Both the position numbers and the translations under genes were made by a program. The notes below the pieces were generated by a model. The model saw only the letters and a list, made by a program, of their open reading frames with translations, searched no databases and was not told the origin of the DNA. From Treponema sp. (lineage in GTDB: Bacteria > Spirochaetota > Spirochaetia > Treponematales > Breznakiellaceae), in the NCBI GenBank assembly GCA_009778545.1, contig WRJO01000013.1, positions 1 through 33,530 on the forward strand: a stretch of 33,530 bases of DNA, in the 5' to 3' direction. Of the stretch, positions 22,673 to 31,268 are shown piece after piece. Positions within the stretch are counted from its first letter, which is position 1; every line of letters starts with the position of its first letter.

Positions 22673-24829
22673 ATGGCGGTAAAGACAGTAAAAAAAACTT
22701 CCTCAAAAAAAAGCAGCCGTACCGGCGACAGGAAGATTCTCGTTATCGTGGAATCTCCGACCAAGGCTGCATCCTTTGAAAAATACCTCGGCTCGGAATA
22801 CGCGGTCCGGGCTTCAATGGGGCACCTTATCGATCTCCCCAAATCGCGCACCGGCGTTGACACGGAAAATAACTTTGAACCTGAGTACATAACCGTCCGG
22901 GGGCGGGCAAAGCTGCTCAAAGAGCTGCTCACCGAGGCAAAAAAATCGCAGATGGTCCTGCTGGCAAGCGACCCCGACCGCGAAGGCGAGGCAATCGCCT
23001 GGCATCTGAAAAATGCGATTCTTTCAAAAGTGGAAAACCTGGACGTTAAGCGGATCAGCTTTAACGAAGTAACGCCCATTGCTATCAGAGAGGCGGTCGG
23101 ACATCCGCGCCCCATCGACGAAGCCCTGGTTGAATCGCAGAAGGCCCGCAGGGTTCTCGATCGCCTGGTGGGGTACAGCCTGTCGCCGCTTCTGTGGAAG
23201 AAAGTGAAGAACGGCCTGTCGGCGGGGCGGGTGCAGTCCGTAGCCCTCCGCCTGATTTGCGACAGGGAAAAGGAAGTTGAGTCGTTCATCCCCGAAGAAT
23301 ACTGGACGCTGGAAGCGGACTTTAAGGCCGGCAGGTCGGCGTTTACCGCGCAGTTGGTCAAGTGGAAGGGCGCGAAACCGGAACTGAAAAACGAAGCGGC
23401 GGCGAAACTGATCATCGGCGCGCTGTCCGGCTGCGACGGCGAAGTTACCGACATCAAGGAAGTTGAAAGGACGATACGCCCCAAGCCGCCGTTCATCACG
23501 TCGGAACTGCAGAAGACCGCAGCAAACAGGCTGGGCTTTACATCGCGGAAGACCATGCAGGTAGCCCAGCAGTTGTACGAGGGCATTAACGTCGGCACGA
23601 CGCGCGTCGGCCTTATCACCTATATGCGAACGGATTCGGTGCGGGTGTCGGAAACCGCCCTTGCCGAACTGCGGGAATGGCTTGGCAAGAACTATCCCAA
23701 AGAGCTTCCCGAAAAGGCCATGGAATACAGCTCCGGAAAAAAAGCCCAGGACGCGCATGAAGCGATACGTCCCACCTATGTCAGCTATACTCCCGATTCG
23801 ATGCAGCAGTACCTGAACCGCGAACAGCTCAGGCTGTACACGATTATCTGGGAGCGCTTTGTTTCTAGCCAGATGATCAACGCAAAAACCCGCACTGTCA
23901 GCGCGGACATACGGGTCGTTTCCGCCGAGGGGGACGAGGGTATCTTCCGCGTGTCGGGGACAAAACTTATTGAAAAAGGTTTTTACAAAGTGATAAAACT
24001 CCTTTCATCAAAAGATGAAAAGGGGAATCCCTATCCCCCGCTGAAAGCCCAGGAAAAGGTAACGGTCGAAAAATTCCATCCGGAACAGCATTTTACCCAG
24101 GGCCCGCCCCGCTATACCGAGGCGTCGATCATCGACATTCTGCGGGAAAAAGACATCGGCAGGCCGTCTACCTACGCGCCGATCATCTCCGTGCTGCTTG
24201 ACCGCTACTATGTTACCCGGTCGAACAAGCAGTTGGTTCCCACCGTGCTGGGAAAAAAGATATGCGAAGTGCTCGTCGAATATTTTCCCGATTACATCGA
24301 CGCCGACTTTACCGCCTCGATGGAAACAAAACTCGACGAGGTTGAGGAAAGCAGGGTGAAATGGCCGGACATGCTCCGGGAATTCTGGGGGCCGTTCAAG
24401 GCGCAGGTAGACGAGGTGGGCAAGACGCTTGAGTCTTTCAAGGGGACGCTGGACGAGCCGACCGATTATGTATGCGAAAAGTGCGGCAAGCCCCTGGTAA
24501 AAAAGCTGGGGCGCTTCGGGTTTTTCCTTGCCTGCACCGGTTTCCCCGAATGCCGCAACGCCAAGTCGGTTCCCCTTGCCAAGTGCCCCAAATGCAGCGG
24601 TGACGTTGTCGCCAGAAAAACCAAGGGCCGCGGCAAGGAATTCTACGGCTGCGCGAATTACCCCGACTGCGACTTTATCAGCCACTTCAAACCGATAAGC
24701 CAGGACTGCCCCAAGTGCGGCCAGTTCATGGTAGAAAAGTACGACAAGAAAAACGGCAGCCACAAGGCGTGCATCAACCCGGAATGTGATTATCTGCATT
24801 CAGCAGAGGAAGAAGAGGTGAAGGAATGA
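22673..24829 (+). CDS. topA: DNA topoisomerase I (type IA)
   Basis: Relaxes negatively supercoiled DNA through a 5'-phosphotyrosine intermediate. The 718-residue protein has the Toprim domain (ILVIVESPTKAASFEKYLG; DPDREGEAIAWHL with the metal Asp pair), LSAGRVQSVALRLI, and the active site GLITYMRTDSVRVS with Tyr317. Near the C-terminus are three four-Cys zinc ribbons: CEKCGKPL...CTGFPEC, CPKCSGDV...CANYPDC and CPKCGQFM...CINPEC, as in the usual full-length form. The N-terminus has a short Lys/Ser-rich extension (KTVKKTSSKKSSRTG). ATG 22673 follows GAATAAGGAAAAAAC. A palindromic repeat copy separates it from xerC. Confidence 0.98.
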   Translation: MAVKTVKKTSSKKSSRTGDRKILVIVESPTKAASFEKYLGSEYAVRASMGHLIDLPKSRTGVDTENNFEPEYITVRGRAKLLKELLTEAKKSQMVLLASDPDREGEAIAWHLKNAILSKVENLDVKRISFNEVTPIAIREAVGHPRPIDEALVESQKARRVLDRLVGYSLSPLLWKKVKNGLSAGRVQSVALRLICDREKEVESFIPEEYWTLEADFKAGRSAFTAQLVKWKGAKPELKNEAAAKLIIGALSGCDGEVTDIKEVERTIRPKPPFITSELQKTAANRLGFTSRKTMQVAQQLYEGINVGTTRVGLITYMRTDSVRVSETALAELREWLGKNYPKELPEKAMEYSSGKKAQDAHEAIRPTYVSYTPDSMQQYLNREQLRLYTIIWERFVSSQMINAKTRTVSADIRVVSAEGDEGIFRVSGTKLIEKGFYKVIKLLSSKDEKGNPYPPLKAQEKVTVEKFHPEQHFTQGPPRYTEASIIDILREKDIGRPSTYAPIISVLLDRYYVTRSNKQLVPTVLGKKICEVLVEYFPDYIDADFTASMETKLDEVEESRVKWPDMLREFWGPFKAQVDEVGKTLESFKGTLDEPTDYVCEKCGKPLVKKLGRFGFFLACTGFPECRNAKSVPLAKCPKCSGDVVARKTKGRGKEFYGCANYPDCDFISHFKPISQDCPKCGQFMVEKYDKKNGSHKACINPECDYLHSAEEEEVKE

Positions 24830-24844
24830 GAAACCTGTTCTTGA

Positions 24845-24935
24845 GATACCTCACACAGAGGCACAGGGGCACAGATGAAGGCGAGTCGTTTGCGGGCAGC
24901 GCATTACTCTCCGTGCCTCCGTGCCTCCGTGAGAT
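24845..24935. repeat. Dispersed palindromic repeat, copy 3
   Basis: Left arm ACCTCACACAGAGGCAC plus AGGGGCACAG (24848-24874); right arm CTCTCCGTGCCTCCGTGCC plus TCCGTGAGAT (24907-24935). The ~32-bp core is unique to this copy. It fills the topA-xerC gap, 35 bases before the xerC start. Confidence 0.85.
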
Positions 24936-24970
24936 GAAATTTGGAACAAAGGGTGATTAGGAAAGGGAGT

Positions 24971-25987
24971 ATGGATTTACGTTCGGCACTGATACAGGAC
25001 TACCTCTCTTACCTGCAATCGGTGCGGCGGGTGGCGGCGCGGACGCTGGAGGCCTACGGGGACGATCTGTCCCGTTTTGCCGCATATTGCGATAACCACG
25101 GAATCGACCCTGAAACCGCGGATTCTTACGGGGTGCAGGGCTTTATCGCCGACCTGAGTTTCGAGGGGACGGCCGCCGCCAGCATTAACCGCAGGCTTTC
25201 TTCGATACGGGGCTTTTACCGCTGGCTTATCCGGTTTCGCGGCCGCATTGATAATCCCTGCGACGCGCTGCGGAACGTAAAGGTCCCGCAAAATTTGCCA
25301 TCGGTGCTGTGGGAAGACGAAATGGCCGGTTTTGCCGAACTGCCCGAAACGCGGAACATGCTCTGGCCGGCGCGGGACAAGGCGTTGATACTGACCATGT
25401 ATTCGGCAGGGCTTCGCATAGCCGAGCTGGTTTCGCTGTCGATGAACATGATCACGGGAAACATGGAGGGGGCGCGTATAACGGGCAAAGGCGGCAAGGA
25501 ACGCGCCGTATTTTTTTCCGACGAAGCCCGCGCCGCCCTTTTCGACTATATGCCCGAACGCGCCGCCAAAATCATGTCCTCCGGGCTTTTGTCGGAAAAT
25601 TCCTCGCACAGAGGCACAAAGGCACAGGGGGATAAAAAGAACAAGCAATATTTACCTAAGAATCCGTGCCTCCGTGCCTCCGTGAGAGATTTAGCGAATA
25701 ACGGCGCGGTTTTTATTAGCGCGAGGGGGCGGGCTATTTCGGTGCCGGGTGTGCGCTGGATTATCGGGCAATACGCGCAGGTTTCGGGGATGGGGAAAAA
25801 CATTCACCCCCACAGCCTCCGCCACAGCTTTGCCACGCACCTGGTTAACGCGGGGTGCGACGTGCGTATCGTTCAGGAAATGCTGGGCCATGCGAGCCTT
25901 TCCACTACCCAGCGTTACGCCCATGTCAACATCGAAAACTTAAAACGGGTGTATGCAAAGGCGCACCCTCATGCAGGCAGAAATTAG
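24971..25987 (+). CDS. xerC: Tyrosine recombinase XerC type, carrying an in-frame repeat insertion
   Basis: A 338-residue Xer recombinase; relatives are near 300. Catalytic set: R149 (SAGLRIAEL), K (GKGGKERA), HSLRHSFAT, LGHASLSTTQRYAHV with nucleophile Y316. Residues ~210-241 (from SSHRGTKAQ to LRASVRDL) are encoded by copy 4 of the dispersed palindromic repeat, placed between the Lys hairpin and the HxxR helix, a spot where loops vary in the family. Subtracting it puts the Tyr near 284, as usual. ATG 24971 has GAAAGGGAG directly upstream; TTG 24941 is an unlikely alternative. It is followed by hslV, like codV-clpQ in Bacillus. The insert may be tolerated as a surface loop; activity is not proven. 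Confidence 0.9.
   Translation: MDLRSALIQDYLSYLQSVRRVAARTLEAYGDDLSRFAAYCDNHGIDPETADSYGVQGFIADLSFEGTAAASINRRLSSIRGFYRWLIRFRGRIDNPCDALRNVKVPQNLPSVLWEDEMAGFAELPETRNMLWPARDKALILTMYSAGLRIAELVSLSMNMITGNMEGARITGKGGKERAVFFSDEARAALFDYMPERAAKIMSSGLLSENSSHRGTKAQGDKKNKQYLPKNPCLRASVRDLANNGAVFISARGRAISVPGVRWIIGQYAQVSGMGKNIHPHSLRHSFATHLVNAGCDVRIVQEMLGHASLSTTQRYAHVNIENLKRVYAKAHPHAGRN
25597..25693. repeat. Dispersed palindromic repeat, copy 4, inside xerC
   Basis: Left arm AAATTCCTCGCACAGAGGC plus ACAAAGGCACAGG (25597-25628), right arm AATCCGTGCCTCCGTGCC plus TCCGTGAGAGATTT (25661-25693). The whole copy is translated without a stop in the xerC frame. Its ~32-bp A-rich core differs from the other copies. Confidence 0.88.
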
Positions 25988-26003
25988 AAATGAGGAATGA
26001 AAA

Positions 26004-26549
26004 ATGAGCGATGAGATGAAAATGAGGTCGACGACGATTGTTACGGTGCGGAAGGATGGCAAGGTCGCCATGGCCGGGGACGGACAGGTTACTTTTGGCC
26101 AGACCGTTATGAAGAACAACGCCCGCAAGGTGCGCCGCCTGCTGGACGGCAAGGTGCTCTGCGGGTTTGCCGGCGCTACAGCCGATGCCTTTACCCTCTT
26201 TGACCGCTTCGAGGCAAAGCTCAGGGAATATTCCGGCGACCTCGCCCGCGCTTCGGTGGAACTTGCCAAGGAATGGCGCATGGACCGGAACCTGAGGCGG
26301 CTGGAAGCCATGCTCCTTGTCGCCGACGCCGCCAAGACATTTTTGGTTTCCGGTTCCGGCGACGTTGTTGAACCGGCGGAAGATGTCCTGGCTATCGGTT
26401 CCGGCGGCAACTATGCCTACGCCGCCGCGCTTGCCTACCTTGACGGCAGCAGCTACACGGCGGCGGAAATTGCCGAAAAAAGCCTGAAGGTTGCCGGCAA
26501 CATCTGTATCTATACCAATATGAATATCACCCTGGAGGAGTTGGGATGA
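26004..26549 (+). CDS. hslV: ATP-dependent protease peptidase subunit HslV (ClpQ)
   Basis: Proteasome-like threonine peptidase forming a double hexamer that is fed by HslU. The 181-residue protein has the N-terminal nucleophile region [25 protein letters not shown]. The catalytic Thr lies after a nine-residue leader (MSDEMKMRS), so a short propeptide must be removed. Also seen: [32 protein letters not shown] and [22 protein letters not shown] stands eight bases before ATG 26004. The preceding junction (TTAGAAATGAGGAATG) is a short purine-rich repeat. Its TGA overlaps the start of a micro-ORF by four bases. Confidence 0.96.
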   Translation: MSDEMKMRSTTIVTVRKDGKVAMAGDGQVTFGQTVMKNNARKVRRLLDGKVLCGFAGATADAFTLFDRFEAKLREYSGDLARASVELAKEWRMDRNLRRLEAMLLVADAAKTFLVSGSGDVVEPAEDVLAIGSGGNYAYAAALAYLDGSSYTAAEIAEKSLKVAGNICIYTNMNITLEELG

Positions 26550-26620
26550 AACAAGTTTCATCTTCGATAAAAATGTGCGGTTATACAACCGCACGAGAAA
26601 GAGGTTATCTTAATGACTGA
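26546..26620 (+). CDS. Possible 24-residue micro-ORF bridging hslV and hslU
   Basis: ATG 26546 overlaps the hslV stop (ATGA), has GGAGGAG about seven bases upstream, and ends at TGA 26618 within the hslU start region. The product starts [14 protein letters not shown] 50/60-base match occurs before fliG at 31269. The DNA also holds two hairpins: TGAAAC/GTTTCA (26547-26560) and GTGCGGTT/AACCGCAC (26575-26594). It may be a leader peptide coupling translation, an RNA structure, or both. Confidence 0.4.
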   Translation: MKQVSSSIKMCGYTTARERGYLND

Positions 26621-28208
26621 TAAAAATGCAAAAAAAGATGATTTGAACAAACTTACTCCCAGGGAAATAGTCGCCGAACTGGACAAGTACATCGTCGGCC
26701 AGAAAAAGGCCAAGCGCGCCGTGGCGGTCGCCCTGCGTAACCGTATCCGGCGGCTCAAACTCGATCCGGAACTGCGGGACGACGTCGCGCCGAAAAACAT
26801 CCTGATGATCGGGCCAACCGGCGTGGGCAAAACCGAGATTGCCCGCCGCCTTGCCAAACTTACCGGTTCTCCCTTCATTAAAGTTGAGGCGACCAAGTAC
26901 ACCGAGGTTGGCTATGTGGGGCGCGACGTGGAATCGATGGTGCGCGACCTTATGGCATCCGGTTTTCAGATGGTAAAACAGGAGATGCAGGAATCCTTTG
27001 TCGCCGACGCGGAAAAGCGCGCCGAAGAGGTGCTGCTCGACCTGCTCCTGCCCGGTTCGGGAAAAAAGCCCAGGGCGAAAAAACCCGCGCCCGCGCCGGT
27101 TGTCAGGCCGATGGGAACTTTTTCGTTCAACCCGGAAAACGGCGGCGGGGGAAACATTTTCGGAACGGCGATACAGGTGGGGATACCCGCCGCTGCCGGC
27201 CAGGAAGCCGAAGCCGAAAGCGCCGGGGCGGAAAACGCTGCGGCGGCTGAAGCAGAAAACGGCGAGCAAAACGAAACTGCCGACGCCGCTTTTGATGCTG
27301 CGGCCTCTGCCTCTGCCTCTGCCGGCACCGACGCGACCAGGGAAAAATTCAGGGCGATGCTCCACGAAGGAAAGCTGGAAGACAAGACCGTCGAATTGGT
27401 GGTCAATCAAAATCCACAGTTTCCCCCCTTCGAAATGATGGGGGTAAGCATGGAAGACATCGAATCCACCATGTCCGGCTTTGCCAGCTTCTTCGGCGGC
27501 GGCAAAAAGAAAAAAGTCGTTACCGTAGCCCGCGCGCGGGAGATACTCAAGGCCGAGGAACTGGAAAAACTGATCGACCGCGACCGGGTCAGCGACGAGG
27601 CCCGCCAGCGCGTAGAGGAAGCGGGCATCATCTTTATCGACGAGATAGATAAAATAGCCGTAAAAGGCGACCGGGGCGGAGGGCCGGACGTTTCCCGCGA
27701 GGGCGTACAGCGGGACATCCTTCCCATCGTGGAGGGCGCCACGGTCAGCACCAAGTGGGGGCCGGTCAACACCGACCACATACTCTTTATCGCCGCCGGG
27801 GCTTTTACGGTCAGCAAGCCCTCCGACCTTATCCCCGAGCTGCAAGGCCGCTTCCCGCTGCGGGTAGAGCTGGATTCGCTGGGAAAAGACGATTTTCTCC
27901 GCATCCTTACCGAGCCGAAGAACGCCCTTACCCGGCAGTACACGGAATTGCTCGCCACCGAGGGGATCGAAGTGGAATTTACCCCCGAAGCGATTGAACG
28001 GCTGGCGGTTCTTGCCGCCGACGTCAACTCAAAGCTGGAAAATATCGGGGCGCGCCGCCTCCACACGATAATGGAAGCCCTGCTGGAGGAGCTTTCCTTC
28101 GAGGCGCCGGACATCAGCCCGGCCAAAGTCCCCATAACGGTCGGTTATGTCGACGAAAAACTCGCCGGAATCGTCAAGGATCAGGACCTTGGACGATACA
28201 TGTTATAA
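26613..28208 (+). CDS. hslU: ATP-dependent protease ATPase subunit HslU (ClpY)
   Basis: AAA+ unfoldase that recognises substrates and passes them to HslV. The 531 residues exceed the usual ~450. Seen: LDKYIVGQKKAKRAVAVALRNR, Walker A GPTGVGKTEIARRLAK, YTEVGYVGRDVESMVRDLM (pore GYVG), Walker B GIIFIDEIDKIA, RGGGPDVSREGVQRDILPIVEG, and sensor 2 NIGARRLHTIMEALLE. It ends in GRYML, matching the C-terminal tail that docks into HslV. The excess lies in the I-domain, residues ~150-245, with a Lys/Pro stretch, then an Ala/Glu/Ser-rich acidic run (AEAESAGAENAAAAEAENGE). AAAGAGG is six to nine bases before ATG 26613. Confidence 0.97.
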   Translation: MTDKNAKKDDLNKLTPREIVAELDKYIVGQKKAKRAVAVALRNRIRRLKLDPELRDDVAPKNILMIGPTGVGKTEIARRLAKLTGSPFIKVEATKYTEVGYVGRDVESMVRDLMASGFQMVKQEMQESFVADAEKRAEEVLLDLLLPGSGKKPRAKKPAPAPVVRPMGTFSFNPENGGGGNIFGTAIQVGIPAAAGQEAEAESAGAENAAAAEAENGEQNETADAAFDAAASASASAGTDATREKFRAMLHEGKLEDKTVELVVNQNPQFPPFEMMGVSMEDIESTMSGFASFFGGGKKKKVVTVARAREILKAEELEKLIDRDRVSDEARQRVEEAGIIFIDEIDKIAVKGDRGGGPDVSREGVQRDILPIVEGATVSTKWGPVNTDHILFIAAGAFTVSKPSDLIPELQGRFPLRVELDSLGKDDFLRILTEPKNALTRQYTELLATEGIEVEFTPEAIERLAVLAADVNSKLENIGARRLHTIMEALLEELSFEAPDISPAKVPITVGYVDEKLAGIVKDQDLGRYML

Positions 28209-28221
28209 GGAAAATAAGGGT

Positions 28222-28250
28222 TAAATACACATTGGAATCTGCCGATGTGT
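28222..28250 (+). promoter_or_regulatory. Possible sigma-28 promoter (with hairpin) before flgB
   Basis: TAAA (28222-28225), exactly 15 nt, GCCGATGT (28241-28248): six of eight match to the FliA -10 GCCGATAA. The same stretch can form a hairpin, ACACAT (28227-28232) with ATGTGT (28245-28250) and GG/CC inside. Bases 28251-28276 hold an AGAGAGGGAG ribosome-site-like run. Confidence 0.45.
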
Positions 28251-28276
28251 AAAGAGAGGGAGTATAAGGGAAGAAA

Positions 28277-28690
28277 ATGAACAGTTTTCAGAAAACCGTT
28301 GACCTGCTGCACCGTTCCATGAGCGCCACTACGGTGCGCCGTTCGGTCATAGCCAACAATTTGTCAAACGCCAACGTCCCTAACTTTAAGCGTTCCAACG
28401 TGAATTTTGAGAGCGAACTGAAGCGGGCGCTTGATACGGAAAAGCAGCGGCCGGCGCTGGAGCTTAACCTGACCGATCCCAGGCACATTCCCAATTTCCG
28501 GGAACGCGACTACCGGGATGTGCAGATACGGCGGGTGCTGGACTATACCAGCACCTACAACAACAACGGGAACAACGTCGATCCCGAACAGGAAATAGCG
28601 CTTTTGACGCAGAACCAGATGTCCTACATGCTTCTGGCCCAGTCAATCGATTTTCAGTTCAACCAGGTAAATCAGGTGTTGAGAAATTAG
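28277..28690 (+). CDS. flgB: Flagellar basal-body rod protein FlgB
   Basis: Proximal rod subunit of the flagellar basal body. The 137-residue protein has the rod-protein N-terminus: SMSATTVRRSVIANNLSNANVPNFKRSNVNFES, with the ANNLSN motif, and a C-terminal heptad helix (EIALLTQNQMSYMLLAQSIDFQFNQVNQVL). Length is typical. It is the first gene of the flagellar operon here, 68 bases after hslU, as in B. subtilis except that codY is missing. Its TAG lies in a short purine-rich repeat (TTAGGAAGTAGGAAGCAGGA) that makes up the gap to flgC. Confidence 0.96.
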   Translation: MNSFQKTVDLLHRSMSATTVRRSVIANNLSNANVPNFKRSNVNFESELKRALDTEKQRPALELNLTDPRHIPNFRERDYRDVQIRRVLDYTSTYNNNGNNVDPEQEIALLTQNQMSYMLLAQSIDFQFNQVNQVLRN

Positions 28691-28712
28691 GAAGTAGGAA
28701 GCAGGAGTTAAT

Positions 28713-29174
28713 ATGGGGATTTTTAGTTCGATTAACATAGCGGCTTCGGGGTTATCGGCAAACCGTGTCCGGCTGGACGTGATTTCCGACAACATGGCAA
28801 ACATAAACACCACCCGCACCCCGGAAGGCGGCCCCTTCCGCCGCAGCCGGGTGATCATGCGGCCCAGGGTGGACAGCCCCTATTGGCGCTCGCCGTTTCT
28901 GCCGCAGTCCCTGGACAACGGCATTGGGCGCGGGGTACGGGTGGCGGAAATCCAAAAGGATTTTTCCAAGGAGAACCCCCTGCGCTGGGACCCGACCCAT
29001 CCCGACGCGATCAAATCCGGCCCCAGGGAGGGCTATGTGGAATTGCCCAACGTGGACATTGTCACCGAAATGGTGGACATGATTTCCGCCACGCGGTCTT
29101 ACGAGGCCAACGCGGCGATTATTGAAGGCTCAAAAGCGATGTTTCAGCGGGCGCTGAACATTGGAGGCAGATAA
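28713..29174 (+). CDS. flgC: Flagellar basal-body rod protein FlgC
   Basis: Second proximal rod protein. In 153 residues: INIAASGLSANRVRLDVISDNMANINTTRTPEGGPFRRSRV at the N-terminus and VDIVTEMVDMISATRSYEANAAIIEGSKAMFQRALNIG at the C-terminus, both diagnostic for FlgC. The TAA and the fliE ATG share one base (TAATG), indicating translational coupling. AAGCAGGAG precedes ATG 28713. Confidence 0.97.
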   Translation: MGIFSSINIAASGLSANRVRLDVISDNMANINTTRTPEGGPFRRSRVIMRPRVDSPYWRSPFLPQSLDNGIGRGVRVAEIQKDFSKENPLRWDPTHPDAIKSGPREGYVELPNVDIVTEMVDMISATRSYEANAAIIEGSKAMFQRALNIGGR

Positions 29175-29536
29175 TGGCAGAAATAACGGCATACGACGTT
29201 ACCATGCGGTATACCCATCCCAAGCACATGGGTCCGCTTAATAGCCCCTACGCGGGCAGCGGCAAGAACATACTCGCCCTTGAAAAAAAGATCGGAGCGG
29301 AAGGCATTACCCGTGCCGGTACTTTTGAAACGGCGATGCTCCAGGCCCTGGACAATGTTTCAGGCAGGGAAAAATATGCCGTGCAGCTTATGCAGGAAGC
29401 GATCACCGATCCCGATTCGGTGGATGTGCATGATATTACCATTGCCCAGGGAAAAGCAAATATGTCCCTTGGCATTACACGGATGGTATTGAGCCGTTTG
29501 GTGCAGGGCTGGAGAGACCTGATAAATACGAGATAG
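29174..29536 (+). CDS. fliE: Flagellar hook-basal body complex protein FliE
   Basis: FliE joins the MS ring to the rod. The 120-residue protein ends with the conserved ALDNVSGREKYAVQLMQEAITDPDSVDVHDITIAQGKANMSL and VLSRLVQGWRDLINTR segments. The N-terminal ~25 residues (with HPKHMGPLN) are variable in the family. It follows flgC with a one-base overlap and precedes fliF by 24 bases. Confidence 0.94.
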   Translation: MAEITAYDVTMRYTHPKHMGPLNSPYAGSGKNILALEKKIGAEGITRAGTFETAMLQALDNVSGREKYAVQLMQEAITDPDSVDVHDITIAQGKANMSLGITRMVLSRLVQGWRDLINTR

Positions 29537-29560
29537 GCAACTATAGACAGGGGAGGGGAC

Positions 29561-31267
29561 ATGAACGATTTAATAAAAAAATTAGTAACACACATGAAAA
29601 CATTGTGGGGCAAATGGAGTATGCTGCAGCGCCTTATCCTGGTGGGTATAGCCGTTGCGGTATTAGTGGGAGTTGTCGCCCTGTTCGGCGTTTCATCTTC
29701 GCCCAGCTATGTGCCGGTTATCGACGCGCCCATCAGCGACGAAGCGGCGCGGTATCGCATCCAGATGCGGATTAACGAAGAAGGCGTACGGACAATCGTC
29801 ACTCCCGCAGGGGTGGTACAGGTCGCCGACGAAAGCACGGCGCGCCGGATGAGGGCGATACTGATCCGCGAGGATCTTATCCCCACCGGCACCGATCCCT
29901 GGGCGATATTCGACCGTGAGCGCTGGACACTTACCGACTTTGAGCGGAACGTTAATTTCCGGCGCGCCCATACCCAGATGATCACCGATCACATCAAGGC
30001 AATAGACGATGTCGACGATGTCAACGTTGTTGTTGAAGTTCCTGCAACAGAATTGTTCGCATCCAATCAAAAACCCATATCGGCAAGCGTCATCATTTTT
30101 CCCAAGCCGGGCAGCGACATTATCGCGAACCGCAAAAAGATCGAAGGGATTCAAAAACTGCTCAAGATGGCCATTGCGGGGTTAAGTGACGAGAACATCG
30201 TTATTACCGATCAGAGCGGCAACCAGCTCAACGACTTTGCCGGTTTGGCGGCATGGGACAGGCAAACCCTTATAGAACGCGAACAGAAATTTATTCAGGC
30301 ACAGGAAGCCCAATACAGGGCGAAGATGCTTACGGCTTTGCAGCATACCTTTTCCGCCGACCGCGTCCGCGACCTTAACGTCAAGTTCGAAATAGATATG
30401 TCGGAAAAGACCGTTGATACCAAAGAAAGTTTTCCTGTTACCATACGGCCCCGGACTCCGGGACTGTCGTATGACGATTCCGAATGGCGGGAATCCATTC
30501 TTGTTTCGGAAAGCGCTACCGAAACCATTTGGGAAGGGACAGGCTATAACCCCGAAGGCCCTGCCGGCGTAGAAGGCCAGACCCCCCCGGCTTTCAAGGA
30601 CCTGCAGAACCTGTACGGCAGGATGACCCAAAGCACGAGAACCCATAACCAGGAAATAAACCAGAGGCATATCCAGGAAGTACGCAGTCCCCAGATAGAT
30701 CGCGTAACGGTCGCGGTAAACATCGACGGCAAGTGGAAGCGGAAATATGATGAAAAGGGCCAGCCGATAATGATGCCGGACGGTTCCATAGAACGGGAAT
30801 ATACCCCCATCTCCATGGAGGATCTCCGGAACGTCCAACTGCTGATTCAGGATGCCATCGGCTACAACCTGGCGCGCAGCGATTCGGTAACCGTGCGGAA
30901 CATACCTTTCGACAGGACAAAGGAATTCCACGACGAAGACGAGGCGTTCCTCAGGCAAAAGCAGATACAGACCACCATCATAGTGATAATTTCCGGTTTG
31001 ACATTATTGTTAGTTGGATTTATAATTTTCAGGATCATAGCCCGGGAGATGGAACGCCGCAGACGGGCAGCGGAGGAGGAACGCGCGCGCCGCGAACAGG
31101 CATTGCGGGAAAGCGCGATGCTGGAAGCCGAGCAGGAGGGCGTGGACGTTTCCATTTCGGTGGAAGAACGGACGCGCATGGAACTTATGGAATCGGTGGT
31201 CAACCTGGCAAAAGAACACCCGGAAGACTGCGCCCAGCTCATCAGAACCTGGCTTTTGGAGGAATAG
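29561..31267 (+). CDS. fliF: Flagellar MS-ring protein FliF
   Basis: FliF forms the membrane and supramembrane ring that houses export and carries the C ring. 568 residues: a first membrane helix (RLILVGIAVAVLVGVVALFG, ~24-44), periplasmic ring-building domains (SYVPVIDAPISDEAARYRIQMRINEEG; DDVDDVNVVVEVPATELFASNQKPISASVIIFPKPG), a second helix (TIIVIISGLTLLLVGFIIFRII, ~471-492), then a charged cytoplasmic tail ending in the FliG-binding segment MELMESVVNLAKEHPEDCAQLIRTWLLEE. GGGGAGGGGAC precedes ATG 29561. Its 3' GGAGG serves as ribosome site for a micro-ORF before fliG. Confidence 0.97.
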   Translation: MNDLIKKLVTHMKTLWGKWSMLQRLILVGIAVAVLVGVVALFGVSSSPSYVPVIDAPISDEAARYRIQMRINEEGVRTIVTPAGVVQVADESTARRMRAILIREDLIPTGTDPWAIFDRERWTLTDFERNVNFRRAHTQMITDHIKAIDDVDDVNVVVEVPATELFASNQKPISASVIIFPKPGSDIIANRKKIEGIQKLLKMAIAGLSDENIVITDQSGNQLNDFAGLAAWDRQTLIEREQKFIQAQEAQYRAKMLTALQHTFSADRVRDLNVKFEIDMSEKTVDTKESFPVTIRPRTPGLSYDDSEWRESILVSESATETIWEGTGYNPEGPAGVEGQTPPAFKDLQNLYGRMTQSTRTHNQEINQRHIQEVRSPQIDRVTVAVNIDGKWKRKYDEKGQPIMMPDGSIEREYTPISMEDLRNVQLLIQDAIGYNLARSDSVTVRNIPFDRTKEFHDEDEAFLRQKQIQTTIIVIISGLTLLLVGFIIFRIIAREMERRRRAAEEERARREQALRESAMLEAEQEGVDVSISVEERTRMELMESVVNLAKEHPEDCAQLIRTWLLEE

Positions 31268-31268
31268 C

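Noticed and set aside
24008-24799. 263-codon minus-strand frame inside topA
   Set aside because: Antisense of the topA zinc-ribbon region; G+C-rich DNA gives long false frames.
24845-25693. Repeat copies as a CRISPR array
   Set aside because: Only two nearby copies, inverted within each unit, no regular spacers and no cas genes.
26575-26594. Hairpin before hslU as a terminator
   Set aside because: No T-run follows; it sits directly before the hslU ribosome site inside a coupled operon.
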